Notes: a model not told the origin generated them from the sequence alone. DNA of 64,000 bases from Pannonibacter phragmitetus DSM 14782 (GCF_000382365.1 NZ_KB908216.1:248675-312674); one strand, 5' to 3'. Counted from the first letter of the stretch, positions 1 through 9,888 are shown. Numbers and translations are program-made.

Positions 1-425
1 AGTGCCGTATAGGCATCCAGCGGGCGCTCGCGCAGTGCGTCCTGCGGCCAGTCGGCCATCAGCACATCCGCCGGGAACCGCTCGGGACTGGCAAAGGCGG
101 TGCGCGGGTCGATGACTGCGACGTCAAACCCGGCAACCTGCGCCATAGGCAAAAGCGCCTGCGAGATATGCACCGCGCCGATGATCACGAGGCGCGGTGA
201 TGGGACGGATACCGTGAGGAAGGCCTGCGTTCCATCCTCCGTGCTCACCAGCCCGGACGCGCCGGACAGGAACCGCTTGCCGAGTTCTGCGGCAAGGGGA
301 TCCGCAGCCGCGACCGCCCCCTTCTTCACCAGCCGCTGGGCGCCGCTGGCAAGGTCCGTCACCAGAATCGCGGCGCGGCGGGCCGAACGCTCCTTATTGA
401 GAGCGGTGAGAAGATCAAGCTGCAT
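1..425 (-). CDS. XdhC family protein, Rossmann-fold part (3' end off window)
   Basis: The minus strand reads from ATG at 425 off the left edge, about 141 codons, beginning MQLDLLTALNKE. The visible part has a short N-terminal segment, then PRLVIIGAVHISQALLPMA followed by an acidic beta-strand end (VIDPR), the nucleotide-binding Rossmann start of XdhC/CoxI C-terminal domains. XdhC-family proteins insert or mature the molybdenum cofactor of xanthine-dehydrogenase/CO-dehydrogenase-type enzymes. It overlaps the upstream XdhC N-domain gene by 11 bp, so the two are translationally coupled and together supply what a single XdhC has. The target molybdoenzyme must lie outside the window. Confidence 0.8.
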   Translation of the reverse strand, partial: MQLDLLTALNKERSARRAAILVTDLASGAQRLVKKGAVAAADPLAAELGKRFLSGASGLVSTEDGTQAFLTVSVPSPRLVIIGAVHISQALLPMAQVAGFDVAVIDPRTAFASPERFPADVLMADWPQDALRERPLDAYTA

Positions 426-735
426 GGGTGACCGGCTCCACATAGACGCGGATGCGCCCGCCGCAGGACAGGCCAACGCGCCAGGCGGTTTCATCGGCAA
501 CGCCGAATTCCAGCATGGAGGCTTTGCCAGAGGCAATCACATCCGCCGCCTCGGCGACGACCGCGCCTTCGACACAGCCGCCGGAGACGGAGCCCTCGAA
601 ATTGCCCTGCGCATCAATGACGAGATGGGAGCCGACCGGCCGGGGCGCCGAGCCCCAGGTCTCCACCACCGTTGCCACCGCCACCTTGCGGCCCGCCTTA
701 ACCCAGGCTTCTGCCACTGCCAGTTCATCCGCCAT
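415..735 (-). CDS. XdhC/CoxI N-terminal domain protein
   Basis: A 106-aa protein starting MADELAVAEAW. It contains the family signature ATVVETWGSAPRPVGSHLV and a GGCVEGAV motif with a cysteine, followed by LSCGGRIRVYVEP. These match the small N-terminal XdhC_CoxI domain involved in Mo-cofactor binding or sulfuration. Start chosen at 735 because AGGGAGAG lies 5-6 nt upstream; an in-frame ATG at 750 is possible but has a weaker ribosome site. It is the first gene of the XdhC pair and ends inside the next gene. Confidence 0.8.
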   Translation of the reverse strand: MADELAVAEAWVKAGRKVAVATVVETWGSAPRPVGSHLVIDAQGNFEGSVSGGCVEGAVVAEAADVIASGKASMLEFGVADETAWRVGLSCGGRIRVYVEPVTHAA

Positions 736-846
736 GGCACTCTCCCTCATGGTCTTTCCAGCAAGGATATAGGGAGGATGCAGGCGCTGGAAAGAAAAAC
801 CCGTTCAGCCGGTTCAGCTGCAGGAATACCGGCCGGAAAAAGGAAC

Positions 847-870
847 AGCGCCCCGGAGGGCCGGGGCGCT
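847..870 (-). terminator. Hairpin with T-rich tail on the minus strand
   Basis: Perfect 10-bp stem AGCGCCCCGG/CCGGGGCGCT with AGGG loop. Read on the minus strand it is followed by GTTCCTTTTTCC, so it can act as a second terminator behind pckA, protecting the xdhC pair from read-through. Confidence 0.6.
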
Positions 871-919
871 GCAGCGGAACCAGGCATGATGGGTGCGCAT
901 GCCGGGGCCCGTTTGGGAA

Positions 920-962
920 GCGGTAAAACGCGAGACAGCCGCAGCGGGGCTGCGGCTGTCTC
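920..962 (-). terminator. pckA rho-independent terminator
   Basis: Thirteen-bp perfect stem GAGACAGCCGCAG/CTGCGGCTGTCTC (932-944 with 950-962), CGGGG loop, followed on the minus strand by GCGTTTTACC. It lies 36 bp past the pckA stop codon. Confidence 0.75.
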
Positions 963-998
963 TCATGTCATTCCGTCATTCCCGGCCGGGAAAGCGGA

Positions 999-2609
<1,611 letters not shown>

Positions 2610-2752
2610 GATCGCGCAGTCCCTTAATCTTTCTACACGCGCCGGAGGGCCGGGGGATCGCACCTGATCTGCTGCCCCTCAAGTCCCGGCGCAGGCGGAC
2701 CCTAGTTGATCTGCTGCTGCGCAACAAGAGAACAGAAAGGATGATTTGACCA

Positions 2753-2766
2753 TTTAATCGATTAAA
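2753..2766. promoter_or_regulatory. LacI-type operator candidate in the pckA promoter
   Basis: Perfect 14-bp palindrome TTTAATCGATTAAA with the central CG typical of LacI/GalR operators. On the minus strand it falls exactly inside a 17-bp spacer between a possible -35 (TTGTTT) and -10 (TCAAAT) for pckA. LacI-family PckR is known to control pckA in Sinorhizobium; assignment of this site to a PckR homologue is inference, and no pckR is in the window. Confidence 0.6.
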
Positions 2767-2936
2767 AAACAAAGACTTGGCAGAACGATTTATTTTGGAT
2801 CGTGAATTTAAGCAAAACTGTGACGCAGAACACTTTGTCTTTCGCAGATCACACCCACATGACAGACGGGCGCCGAGGTTCCCGCCTTATAAAACCGGCG
2901 GCTAATGGAACCGGCAGAAGATTAAAGAGTTGGTAT

Positions 2937-2970
2937 GCAATTGCCTTTGCCTTATTTTATGCGCAATTGC
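2937..2970. repeat. Two GCAATTGC palindromes upstream of chvI
   Basis: Identical 8-bp palindromes at 2937-2944 and 2963-2970, 26 bp centre to centre, with an AT-rich stretch between them. Position just upstream of the chvI start suggests a regulator site or promoter architecture; the binding protein is unknown. Confidence 0.4.
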
Positions 2971-3030
2971 GGGGCCAAAGGCTGAAGGTGAGTTACGACA
3001 TTGACGGATCAAAGGACGAAGACCCGCATC

Positions 3031-3729
3031 ATGCCGACTATTGCACTCGTCGACGATGACCGTAACATCCTGACTTCGGTTTCCATTGCGCTGGAATCGG
3101 AAGGATACAGGGTCCAGACCTATACGGATGGCGCTTCCGCCCTGGATGGTCTTCTCAGCGACACACCCAATCTTGCGATCTTCGACATCAAGATGCCGCG
3201 GATGGACGGGATGGAACTGCTGCGCCGCCTGCGCCAGACCTCCGACCTGCCGGTGATCTTCCTCACCTCCAAGGATGACGAGATCGACGAGCTGTTCGGC
3301 CTGAAGATGGGCGCGGACGATTTCATCCGCAAACCCTTCTCCCAGCGCCTGCTGGTGGAGCGTGTGCGCGCCGTGCTGCGCCGGGTGCAGCCGCGCGATG
3401 CTTCCGCCCCGCGCGAGGATGGCGACAAGCTGCTGGAACGCGGCCAGCTTCTGATGGATCAGGAGCGTCACACCTGCACCTGGAACGGCAAGCCGGTGAC
3501 GCTGACCGTGACCGAGTTCCTCATCCTCTCGGCGCTGGCCCAGCGCCCGGGCGTGGTGAAGAGCCGCAACGCACTGATGGATGCGGCCTACGACGATCAG
3601 GTCTATGTGGACGACCGGACCATCGACAGCCACATCAAGCGCCTGCGCAAGAAATTCAAGATGGTGGACGACGACTTCGACATGATCGAGACCCTTTATG
3701 GCGTCGGCTACCGGTTCCGGGAGACCTGA
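3031..3729 (+). CDS. chvI: Two-component response regulator ChvI
   Basis: A 232-aa OmpR/PhoB-type regulator. Receiver domain begins [12 protein letters not shown], with acidic pocket D8-D10, phosphoacceptor D52 ([12 protein letters not shown]) and conserved lysine in FIRKPFSQ. The C-terminal winged helix carries [17 protein letters not shown] and [16 protein letters not shown]. ChvI controls envelope, acid-response and host-interaction genes in rhizobia. Numbering from ATG 3031 puts the phosphoacceptor at D52, as in characterised ChvI. An in-frame TTG at 3001 has the better Shine-Dalgarno (AAGGTGAG, 8 nt spacing) and would add ten residues, so the start is not settled. First gene of chvI-chvG-hprK. 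Confidence 0.93.
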   Translation: MPTIALVDDDRNILTSVSIALESEGYRVQTYTDGASALDGLLSDTPNLAIFDIKMPRMDGMELLRRLRQTSDLPVIFLTSKDDEIDELFGLKMGADDFIRKPFSQRLLVERVRAVLRRVQPRDASAPREDGDKLLERGQLLMDQERHTCTWNGKPVTLTVTEFLILSALAQRPGVVKSRNALMDAAYDDQVYVDDRTIDSHIKRLRKKFKMVDDDFDMIETLYGVGYRFRET

Positions 3730-3745
3730 GGGTTCCTGACGCCAG

Positions 3746-5656
3746 ATGGCAACTGACACCGGGGAAGACATGCGCCTTCACACGAAGGAGCAAGACGGCA
3801 ACGCCCGCGCAGAGGACAGCGCGGGCGAACGCACGTCTCCGGCTGCCCTGCGCCACCTTGGCAACCCGCGCCTGCGCCGAAGGTTCCTGAACCGGGCCGG
3901 GGCACTGCTCGGCACCTATGTCTTCTCCTCGCTGACCCGGCGCATCGTGGTGCTGAACCTCGCCGGGCTCATCGCGCTGGTCTCCGGCATTCTCTACCTC
4001 AACCAGTTCCGCGCCGGGCTGATCGACGCGCGCGTGCAGAGCCTTCTGACGCAGGGCGAGATCATCGCCGGCGCCATCGCCGCCTCGGCCACGGTGGACA
4101 CGGGGGCCATTACGGTTGACCCGGAACGCCTGCTGCAGATGCAGGCGGGCGAAACCCTGATGCCCAGCACGACAACAGTGGAATCCCTCGATTTCCCGGT
4201 CAATCCCGAGCGTGTCGGGCCAGTACTGCGGCGGCTGATCTCGCCGACCAAGACCCGCGCCCGGATCTATGACACGCAAGGCATGCTGATCCTTGATTCG
4301 CGCCAGCTTTACAGCCAGGTGATGCGCTACGACCTGTCCCCGCCCACGGTGCAGGAGGACGGCTTCTTTGACCGGATCTGGCAGTCGGTGAAGATCTGGC
4401 TGCGGCGCGGTGATCTGCCGGTCTATCAGGAAGCCGGTGCCGGTGACGGGCTGATCTATCCTGAGGTGGAAGCCGCCGTTTCCGGATCCCCCGCCAGCAT
4501 CGTGCGCCTGTCGCCGCGTGGCGAGCTGATCGTCTCCGTGGCCGTGCCGATCCAGCGGTTCCGGCAGGTGGTCGGCGCGCTGCTGCTCTCCACGCAAGGG
4601 GGAGACATTGACGCCATCGTCAGCGCCGAGCGGATCGCGATCATCCGCGTGTTCATGGTGGCCGCAGGTGTCATGCTCGTCATGTCGATCCTGACGGCCG
4701 GCACCATTGCCGGCCCCGTGCGCCGCCTTGCTGCGGCGGCGGAGCGGGTGCGGCGCGGCGGCAAGTCGCGTCAGGAAATCCCGGAGTTTTCCGACCGGCA
4801 GGACGAAATCGGCCATCTTGCCCGCTCCTTCCGCGACATGACCAATGCGCTCTATAACCGCATGGATGCCATCGAGCGCTTTGCCGCTGACGTGGCGCAT
4901 GAGTTGAAAAACCCGCTGACCTCGCTGCGCAGCGCCGTGGAAACCCTGCCGCTGGCGAAATCGGACAATTCCCGCGCCCGGCTGCTGGAGGTGATCCAGC
5001 ATGACGTGCGCCGCCTTGACCGCCTGATCACCGACATTTCCGATGCCTCGCGGCTGGATGCGGAACTGGCGCGCGGCAGTGCGGAAGCGCTGGATGCCAG
5101 CCGCCTGTTGCGCAATGTTGCCGACATGGCCAACCAGCGTGCCGCCGAAGATGCCCCGCGCGTGATCCTGACCATCGCAGACGTCAAGAGTGCCGATGTG
5201 AAGGGCAGCAGCGCCCGTCAGGACCGGCATGCCGACAAGTCAGGCGACAAGGCGGAGGAGAAGGGCTACCTGATCCTCGGCCATGACAGCCGTCTGGCGC
5301 AGGTGATCAACAATCTGATCGACAATGCCCGCTCCTTTTCGCCCCCCGGCGGCACCGTGCGCATCGGCGCCAGCCGCAAGGGCAGCGCGGTCGTCATCAC
5401 CGTCGATGATGACGGCCCCGGCATCCGGGCCGAAAAGATCGAACGCATCTTCGAGCGCTTTTATACAGACCGGCCCGACGGCGAGGCCTTCGGCAACAAC
5501 TCCGGCCTTGGGCTGTCGATCTCGCGCCAGATCATCGAGGCGCACCGGGGCACGATCACGGCGGAGAACCGCACGGAGACCGATCCGGAAACCGGTGAGA
5601 AGACCATTCTGGGTGCGCGCTTCATCATCACCCTGCCCGCAGGCGGCAGTGCATGA
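3746..5656 (+). CDS. chvG: Sensor histidine kinase ChvG
   Basis: A 636-aa inner-membrane kinase, partner of ChvI. The N-terminal 60 residues are cytosolic and basic. TM1 lies near residues 67-87 and TM2 near 295-315, bracketing a periplasmic sensor domain. HAMP follows, then the dimerisation/H-box VAHELKNPLTSL with H385, N-box NLIDNARSFSPP, DDDGPGI and GLGLSISRQIIEAH. Starts 17 bp after chvI and its stop overlaps hprK by 4 bp (ATGA). In rhizobia periplasmic ExoR inhibits ChvG; exoR is not in this window. An insert of charged residues (near 480-505) sits before the ATPase domain. Confidence 0.94.
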   Translation: MATDTGEDMRLHTKEQDGNARAEDSAGERTSPAALRHLGNPRLRRRFLNRAGALLGTYVFSSLTRRIVVLNLAGLIALVSGILYLNQFRAGLIDARVQSLLTQGEIIAGAIAASATVDTGAITVDPERLLQMQAGETLMPSTTTVESLDFPVNPERVGPVLRRLISPTKTRARIYDTQGMLILDSRQLYSQVMRYDLSPPTVQEDGFFDRIWQSVKIWLRRGDLPVYQEAGAGDGLIYPEVEAAVSGSPASIVRLSPRGELIVSVAVPIQRFRQVVGALLLSTQGGDIDAIVSAERIAIIRVFMVAAGVMLVMSILTAGTIAGPVRRLAAAAERVRRGGKSRQEIPEFSDRQDEIGHLARSFRDMTNALYNRMDAIERFAADVAHELKNPLTSLRSAVETLPLAKSDNSRARLLEVIQHDVRRLDRLITDISDASRLDAELARGSAEALDASRLLRNVADMANQRAAEDAPRVILTIADVKSADVKGSSARQDRHADKSGDKAEEKGYLILGHDSRLAQVINNLIDNARSFSPPGGTVRIGASRKGSAVVITVDDDGPGIRAEKIERIFERFYTDRPDGEAFGNNSGLGLSISRQIIEAHRGTITAENRTETDPETGEKTILGARFIITLPAGGSA

Positions 5657-6138
5657 GCGGCCATGCAGCTCATGGCGGCCTGCTGGTGCATGGCTGCGCG
5701 GTCATCCTCGGCACCACGGGTGTGCTGATCCGGGGCCCCTCGGGATCCGGCAAGTCGCGGCTGGCGGCAGAACTGGTGGAGCGGGCTGGCCGCAACGGCC
5801 ATTTCGCCGCCCATGTGGCCGATGACCAGTGCCTGCTGGATGCGGCAGTGGCAGGCCTGAGGGCGCGGGCGCCGCAGACCATCGCCGGGCTGGCGGAGCT
5901 GCGCGGGCGCGGCATCGTGCCGGTTCCCCATGAGCCTGCGGCCCTGATCAGCCTTGTGGCCGATCTTGAGCCGGCAGCAAAACTCGAGCGCATGCCGGAG
6001 GCAGATGCCCTTTCCACGGTGCTGCTGGACCGGCTGATTGCCCGCCAGCCGGTGCCCTCCGGCGATGCGGCAGGCGCAGTGGCCTTGATCCGGGAGGCCC
6101 TGCGCGCGATTTATCCGGGAAAGCGGCCGCCTGTTTAG
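5653..6138 (+). CDS. hprK: HPr kinase/phosphorylase, short alphaproteobacterial form
   Basis: A 161-aa protein with Walker A GPSGSGKSRLA near residue 27 and ADDQCLLD downstream. It corresponds only to the C-terminal kinase half of Firmicutes HprK (about 310 aa), as is usual in alphaproteobacteria. It phosphorylates/dephosphorylates a serine of HPr, linking metabolic state to the PTS. Translationally coupled to chvG (ATGA overlap), so the two-component system and PTS regulator are made together. Confidence 0.92.
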   Translation: MSGHAAHGGLLVHGCAVILGTTGVLIRGPSGSGKSRLAAELVERAGRNGHFAAHVADDQCLLDAAVAGLRARAPQTIAGLAELRGRGIVPVPHEPAALISLVADLEPAAKLERMPEADALSTVLLDRLIARQPVPSGDAAGAVALIREALRAIYPGKRPPV

Positions 6139-6272
6139 GCCGTGTTAATGAGAAAACTGCTTGCTTTGGGCGCCACGCTTGCCGACATTGCGGCAACAGC
6201 GTTCAGATCCGGCGCAAGCCCCGGGAAACCGGACAGACCGGACCCACGACGAAAGACACAGGTCGGCAAGGC

Positions 6273-6677
6273 ATGATTGGACTGGTACTCGTGACCCATG
6301 GCCGCTTGGCGGAAGAGTTCAAGGCGGCACTTGAGCACGTGGTTGGCCCGCAGACGCAGGTCGCAACGATTGCGATCGGTCCGGAGGACAACATGGAGCA
6401 GCGCCGCCAGGATATCCTTGGCGCTGTCGAGGAGGTGAACACCGGCGCTGGTGTGGTGCTCCTGACCGACATGTTCGGCGGCACGCCCTCGAACCTTGCC
6501 ATCTCCGTGATGGACGGCAAGACCATCGAGGTGATTGCCGGGGTGAACCTGCCGATGCTGATCAAGCTGGCGAGCGTGCGCGCCGACCGGGGCCTTGCCG
6601 ATGCGGTGGAGGAAGCCCGCAAGGCCGGCCAGAAATACATCTCCGTCGCCAGCCAGGTTCTGTCCGGCAACGGCTGA
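6273..6677 (+). CDS. PTS EIIA component, mannose family
   Basis: A 134-aa cytosolic EIIA-Man domain: MIGLVLVTHGRLAEEF with phosphoacceptor H9 and LTDMFGGTPSNLA. There is no EIIB, EIIC or EIID next to it, so it belongs to the transport-independent regulatory PTS. It accepts phosphate from the neighbouring HPr. Located 134 bp after hprK and 32 bp before the HPr gene. Often named ptsL, manX or EIIA-Man in this order; the symbol is left blank because usage varies. Confidence 0.92.
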   Translation: MIGLVLVTHGRLAEEFKAALEHVVGPQTQVATIAIGPEDNMEQRRQDILGAVEEVNTGAGVVLLTDMFGGTPSNLAISVMDGKTIEVIAGVNLPMLIKLASVRADRGLADAVEEARKAGQKYISVASQVLSGNG

Positions 6678-6709
6678 CGCCAGCGCCCCGAAGAAAGACA
6701 CTGACCACG

Positions 6710-7003
6710 ATGGATGCCGCGCCAAACATGACACGCCTCGAACGCAGCCTGCTGATCGTCAACCAGCGCGGCCTCCACGCCCGCGCCTCCGCCAAGCTGG
6801 TGAAGCTGGTGGACACGTTCAACGCAGATGTGCGGGTGTCAAAGGATGGCCAGACGGTCGGCGGCACCTCGATCATGGGCCTGATGATGCTCGCCGCAGC
6901 GCCGGGCTGCTGCATCCACGTGGAAGTGACCGGCCCCGAAGCCGAAGCCGCCCTGACCGCCATCGCTGCACTTGTGGCGGACAAGTTTGGCGAGGAAGAT
7001 TGA
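6710..7003 (+). CDS. ptsH: Phosphocarrier protein HPr (NPr type)
   Basis: A 97-aa HPr with the active-site loop NQRGLHARAS (His23 counted from 6710, His17 from an alternative ATG at 6728) and the regulatory serine in VGGTSIMGLMML, the target of HprK. The EI-type enzyme that charges it is outside the window. Last gene of the chvI-chvG-hprK-EIIA-HPr cluster. In related genomes ahcY normally follows; here about 1.27 kb containing an AT-rich gene lies between. Confidence 0.92.
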   Translation: MDAAPNMTRLERSLLIVNQRGLHARASAKLVKLVDTFNADVRVSKDGQTVGGTSIMGLMMLAAAPGCCIHVEVTGPEAEAALTAIAALVADKFGEED

Positions 7004-7285
7004 GGGGCAGAGAGTGTTGCGGGTGCGCGTCGCGGACAATGGCAACATATGCCTATTGAAATGAACACCCGCAAGTCATCAACCTTGAGGATCTTTTCGG
7101 TGTAACAGCTGCGTCTCGCCTAGAGCTGTTGCATGGCCAAAACTATGTTCTCCGACGCGCTTGTTTTCCACCCTGGCCCCTTAACGAGGAAGCTGCGGCA
7201 GCTTCTTCTCGATCCGCATACAGCCTTACGCAAAGTTTACTGGACGCCGCTTGCAATAGAAATAAGTTCTTATTATTACCATCAA
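7004..7285. other. Spacer between HPr gene and AT-rich orphan
   Basis: No gene seen. Base composition drops from GC-rich to AT-rich around 7260. A bulged hairpin (CGAG-GAAGCTG-CGG-CAGCTTC-TT-CTCG, 7185-7211) has no T-run and is at most a weak terminator for the PTS genes. Confidence 0.4.
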
Positions 7286-7936
7286 CTATTTATATCGTTC
7301 AATAGATATTGAGGCACCACTCAAATTCTTAGAGGCCAGCTTTAAAAATGAAATCCATGAATCGTTCAGATTTCGGCTTTTAATATTTAACTCATTTATC
7401 TTATTCATAACATAGTCATATTTATCTTGTGAAACCCAACTTCCGTTATCAGGTCGCCACGTCATCCAGCCATTACTACCCTTATTATAAATACTCATTA
7501 GTTCATTTAAAAAATCTTCGCTATCTCGACAAAATTCTTCATACTTCGCTTGTACATCTCGATTATTAAACGGAAAAATATCATCCTCATAATAATCTAG
7601 AAGCTTACTCAATCCCTCATAATCATCATTTTGCATTGTAGTTTCAATTGCATTATTTCGAAGAATATAATATTGTTTCTTATCTGCAATTCTGATAAGT
7701 GAATTTATTTTTTCAACATCCTCATTCATCTTTCGGTCTTGAATTTTCAACACTGAGGAGAGATCTTCAAGTTCATAACTAACCCATGTTATAAATGCGG
7801 CTACAAATATAAGTAACGCACCCGGAGAGACTTTAGAGAGATCAATAGGCCATTGCCCCCAAACAAGAGACCCCATAAGAGCAATGATCGCGGCTATCTT
7901 TGCTAGATTTCTCGCGTAATGAGGAAGACTTTTCAA
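7286..7936 (-). CDS. AT-rich orphan membrane-anchored protein
   Basis: A 216-aa protein of no family I recognise. Start is TTG at 7936, supported by AAAAGGAG seven nt upstream. Two hydrophobic segments near the N-terminus (about 11-27, containing IAAIIALMGSLVWG, and 39-55, LLIFVAAFITWVSY) form a hairpin anchor. A long polar region follows, rich in D, E, K, N and Y, with helical/coiled-coil character (residues 57-95), likely cytosolic. Composition is about two-thirds A+T by eye, unlike every neighbour, and codons such as AAT, ATA and AAA dominate. It faces against the flanking genes and breaks an otherwise conserved gene order. It looks like a recent horizontal acquisition. No partner gene, integrase or flanking repeat was found. 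Function unknown. Confidence 0.75.
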   Translation of the reverse strand: MKSLPHYARNLAKIAAIIALMGSLVWGQWPIDLSKVSPGALLIFVAAFITWVSYELEDLSSVLKIQDRKMNEDVEKINSLIRIADKKQYYILRNNAIETTMQNDDYEGLSKLLDYYEDDIFPFNNRDVQAKYEEFCRDSEDFLNELMSIYNKGSNGWMTWRPDNGSWVSQDKYDYVMNKINELNIKSRNLNDSWISFLKLASKNLSGASISIERYK

Positions 7937-8104
7937 TCTGCAACTCCTTTTAATTCAAAAGCAAAATATTCCGATTCGTAGGATTGGTCAAAGACTAGAC
8001 TCGCCTCCCCTAAAGCACTCGCCGTAAATTTTCTTAAGAGATCATCCTTGCGCTGACGCCCCCCCCCAACACTCCCTTAACCCCGTTCCCGCATTTCCGC
8101 CCTC

Positions 8105-8124
8105 ATATAAAGAAATCTTTATAT
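8105..8124. promoter_or_regulatory. Operator candidate for SAH/SAM-responsive regulation of ahcY
   Basis: Perfect inverted repeat ATATAAAGA-AA-TCTTTATAT, five bp upstream of the proposed -35. ArsR-family regulators (SahR/SamR) controlling ahcY and methionine-cycle genes bind AT-rich palindromes of this kind; that link is from memory of the family and is an inference for this site. Confidence 0.6.
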
Positions 8125-8129
8125 CCGCA

Positions 8130-8158
8130 TTGATAGGGCTGAAAGGCCGCTATATAAG
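8130..8158 (+). promoter_or_regulatory. Putative ahcY promoter
   Basis: TTGATA (8130-8135), 17-bp spacer, TATAAG (8153-8158). Predicted start of transcription near 8165, giving a leader of about 110 nt. The palindrome at 8105-8124 abuts the -35. Confidence 0.5.
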
Positions 8159-8273
8159 GAGCGGAACGGGATTCCGGGGCTGCTGCCGTGAGGCGGGCAG
8201 GCCTGGCCGGGTGCAGTGCACCTTCGTGCCGCCGTTGGGTGGCTGCTGAAACAGATCAGAACAGGATCAGGTC

Positions 8274-9662
8274 ATGACCGACTATATCGTCAAGGACATC
8301 AAGCTCGCCGATTGGGGCCGGACGGAAATCGAGATCGCCGAAACCGAAATGCCGGGCCTGATGGCCAGCCGCGCCGAATTCGCCGCTTCCAAGCCGCTGA
8401 AGGGCGCCCGCATTGCAGGTTCCCTGCACATGACCATCCAGACGGCCGTGCTCATCGAAACGCTGGTGGCTCTTGGCGCCGAAGTCCGCTGGGCTTCCTG
8501 CAACATCTACTCCACCCAGGATCAGGCAGCTGCCGCCATCGCCGCTGCGGGCATTCCGGTCTTCGCCATCAAGGGCGAGACGCTGGAAGAATACTGGGAC
8601 TATGCCGACCGGATCTTCGACTTCCCGGAAGGCGCCAACATGATCCTCGACGATGGCGGCGATGCCACGCTCTACATCCTGCTCGGCGCCCGCGTCGAAG
8701 CCGGTGAGACCGGCCTCATCGAAGACCCGAAGTCCGAAGAGGAAGAATACCTCTTTGCCCAGATCAAGAAGCGCATGGCCAAGAACCCGGGCTGGTTCAC
8801 CAAGCAGCGCGATCTGATCCAGGGCGTTACCGAAGAGACCACCACGGGCGTGCTGCGCCTTTACGAGATGCAGAAGAAGGGCCAGCTGCCCTTCCCGGCC
8901 ATCAACGTGAACGACAGCGTCACCAAGTCCAAGTTCGACAACCGCTATGGCTGCCGTGAATCGCTGGTGGACGGCATCCGCCGCGGCACCGACGTGATGA
9001 TGTCGGGCAAGGTCGCCGTGGTTTGCGGCTATGGCGATGTGGGCAAGGGCTCGGCCCAGTCGCTGGCAGGTGCCGGCGCGCGCGTCATCGTCACCGAAAT
9101 CGACCCGATCTGCGCCCTGCAGGCCGCCATGGACGGTTTCGACGTCAAGACGCTGGATCAGGTGGCCGGCACGGCTGACATCTTCGTCACCGCCACCGGC
9201 AACAAGGACATCATCACCCTCGACCACATGCGGGCGATGAAGGACATGGCCATCGTCTGCAACATCGGCCACTTCGACAACGAGATCCAGGTTGCCGCGC
9301 TGAAGAACCTGCAGTGGCGCCCGGTCAAGGATCAGGTCGACATGGTCGTCTTCCCGGACGGCAAGCGCATGATCCTTCTGTCGCAGGGCCGTCTCGTCAA
9401 CCTTGGCAATGCCACGGGCCATCCGAGCTTTGTGATGTCCGCCAGCTTCACCAACCAGGTGCTGGCGCAGATCGAACTCTTCACCCGTGGTGATCAGTAC
9501 AAGAACGAGGTCTATGTGCTGCCGAAGCATCTGGACGAGAAGGTGGCCCGCCTGCACCTCGCCAAGCTGGGCGTCACGTTAACCGAACTGTCGGACGACC
9601 AGGCCCAATATCTGGGGATTAACAAGACCGGTCCGTTCAAGTCGGAACACTACAAGTACTGA
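8274..9662 (+). CDS. ahcY: Adenosylhomocysteinase
   Basis: A 462-aa cytosolic NAD-dependent enzyme hydrolysing S-adenosylhomocysteine to adenosine and homocysteine, which relieves product inhibition of methyltransferases. Motifs: [29 protein letters not shown], the NAD-binding loop [28 protein letters not shown], and C-terminal KSEHYKY, which reaches into the partner subunit. Starts ATG at 8274 after AGGATCAGGTC. Monocistronic, with a strong terminator at 9728-9755 and a likely operator upstream. Confidence 0.98.
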   Translation: MTDYIVKDIKLADWGRTEIEIAETEMPGLMASRAEFAASKPLKGARIAGSLHMTIQTAVLIETLVALGAEVRWASCNIYSTQDQAAAAIAAAGIPVFAIKGETLEEYWDYADRIFDFPEGANMILDDGGDATLYILLGARVEAGETGLIEDPKSEEEEYLFAQIKKRMAKNPGWFTKQRDLIQGVTEETTTGVLRLYEMQKKGQLPFPAINVNDSVTKSKFDNRYGCRESLVDGIRRGTDVMMSGKVAVVCGYGDVGKGSAQSLAGAGARVIVTEIDPICALQAAMDGFDVKTLDQVAGTADIFVTATGNKDIITLDHMRAMKDMAIVCNIGHFDNEIQVAALKNLQWRPVKDQVDMVVFPDGKRMILLSQGRLVNLGNATGHPSFVMSASFTNQVLAQIELFTRGDQYKNEVYVLPKHLDEKVARLHLAKLGVTLTELSDDQAQYLGINKTGPFKSEHYKY

Positions 9663-9727
9663 TCTCAAGTACACGGCACACCACATATTGTGCTGTATGG
9701 AATCTGACTTGCGTAGAAGCACAAATG

Positions 9728-9764
9728 CAGGCCCCGTCCACCCGGACGGGGCCTGTTAACTTTT
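9728..9764 (+). terminator. ahcY terminator
   Basis: Twelve-bp perfect stem CAGGCCCCGTCC/GGACGGGGCCTG with ACCC loop, followed by TTAACTTTT. Confidence 0.85.
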
Positions 9765-9888
9765 CATCAACAGACTCTTTAGCGCGATTCCCGAACAAGG
9801 TATGGTCAAGACGAATCAGGGGATTGAGGCAGCTCCCTGACGACTCCGGCCTCCGGCCGGACTGAATGGCGGCAAAAGAGGTAGGCAG

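Larger units (their letters stand above)
2610..3030. other. pckA/chvI divergent intergenic region
   Basis: No convincing gene in this stretch. It holds the AT-rich palindrome at 2753-2766 and a pair of GCAATTGC palindromes (2937-2944 and 2963-2970) just upstream of chvI. A ribosome site AAGGTGAG lies at about 2986-2993, in front of a possible TTG start for chvI at 3001. Confidence 0.6.
7937..8273. other. ahcY upstream region
   Basis: AT-rich up to about 8045, then GC-rich ahcY control region. It contains a C-tract near 8060-8068, the palindrome at 8105-8124, a promoter at 8130-8158 and a leader of roughly 110 nt. I did not recognise a SAM or SAH riboswitch in the leader. Confidence 0.5.

Noticed and set aside
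8159-8273. SAM or SAH riboswitch in the ahcY leader
   Set aside because: The leader is structured and GC-rich but I could not match the conserved core of any known SAM or SAH class. A covariance search would decide.
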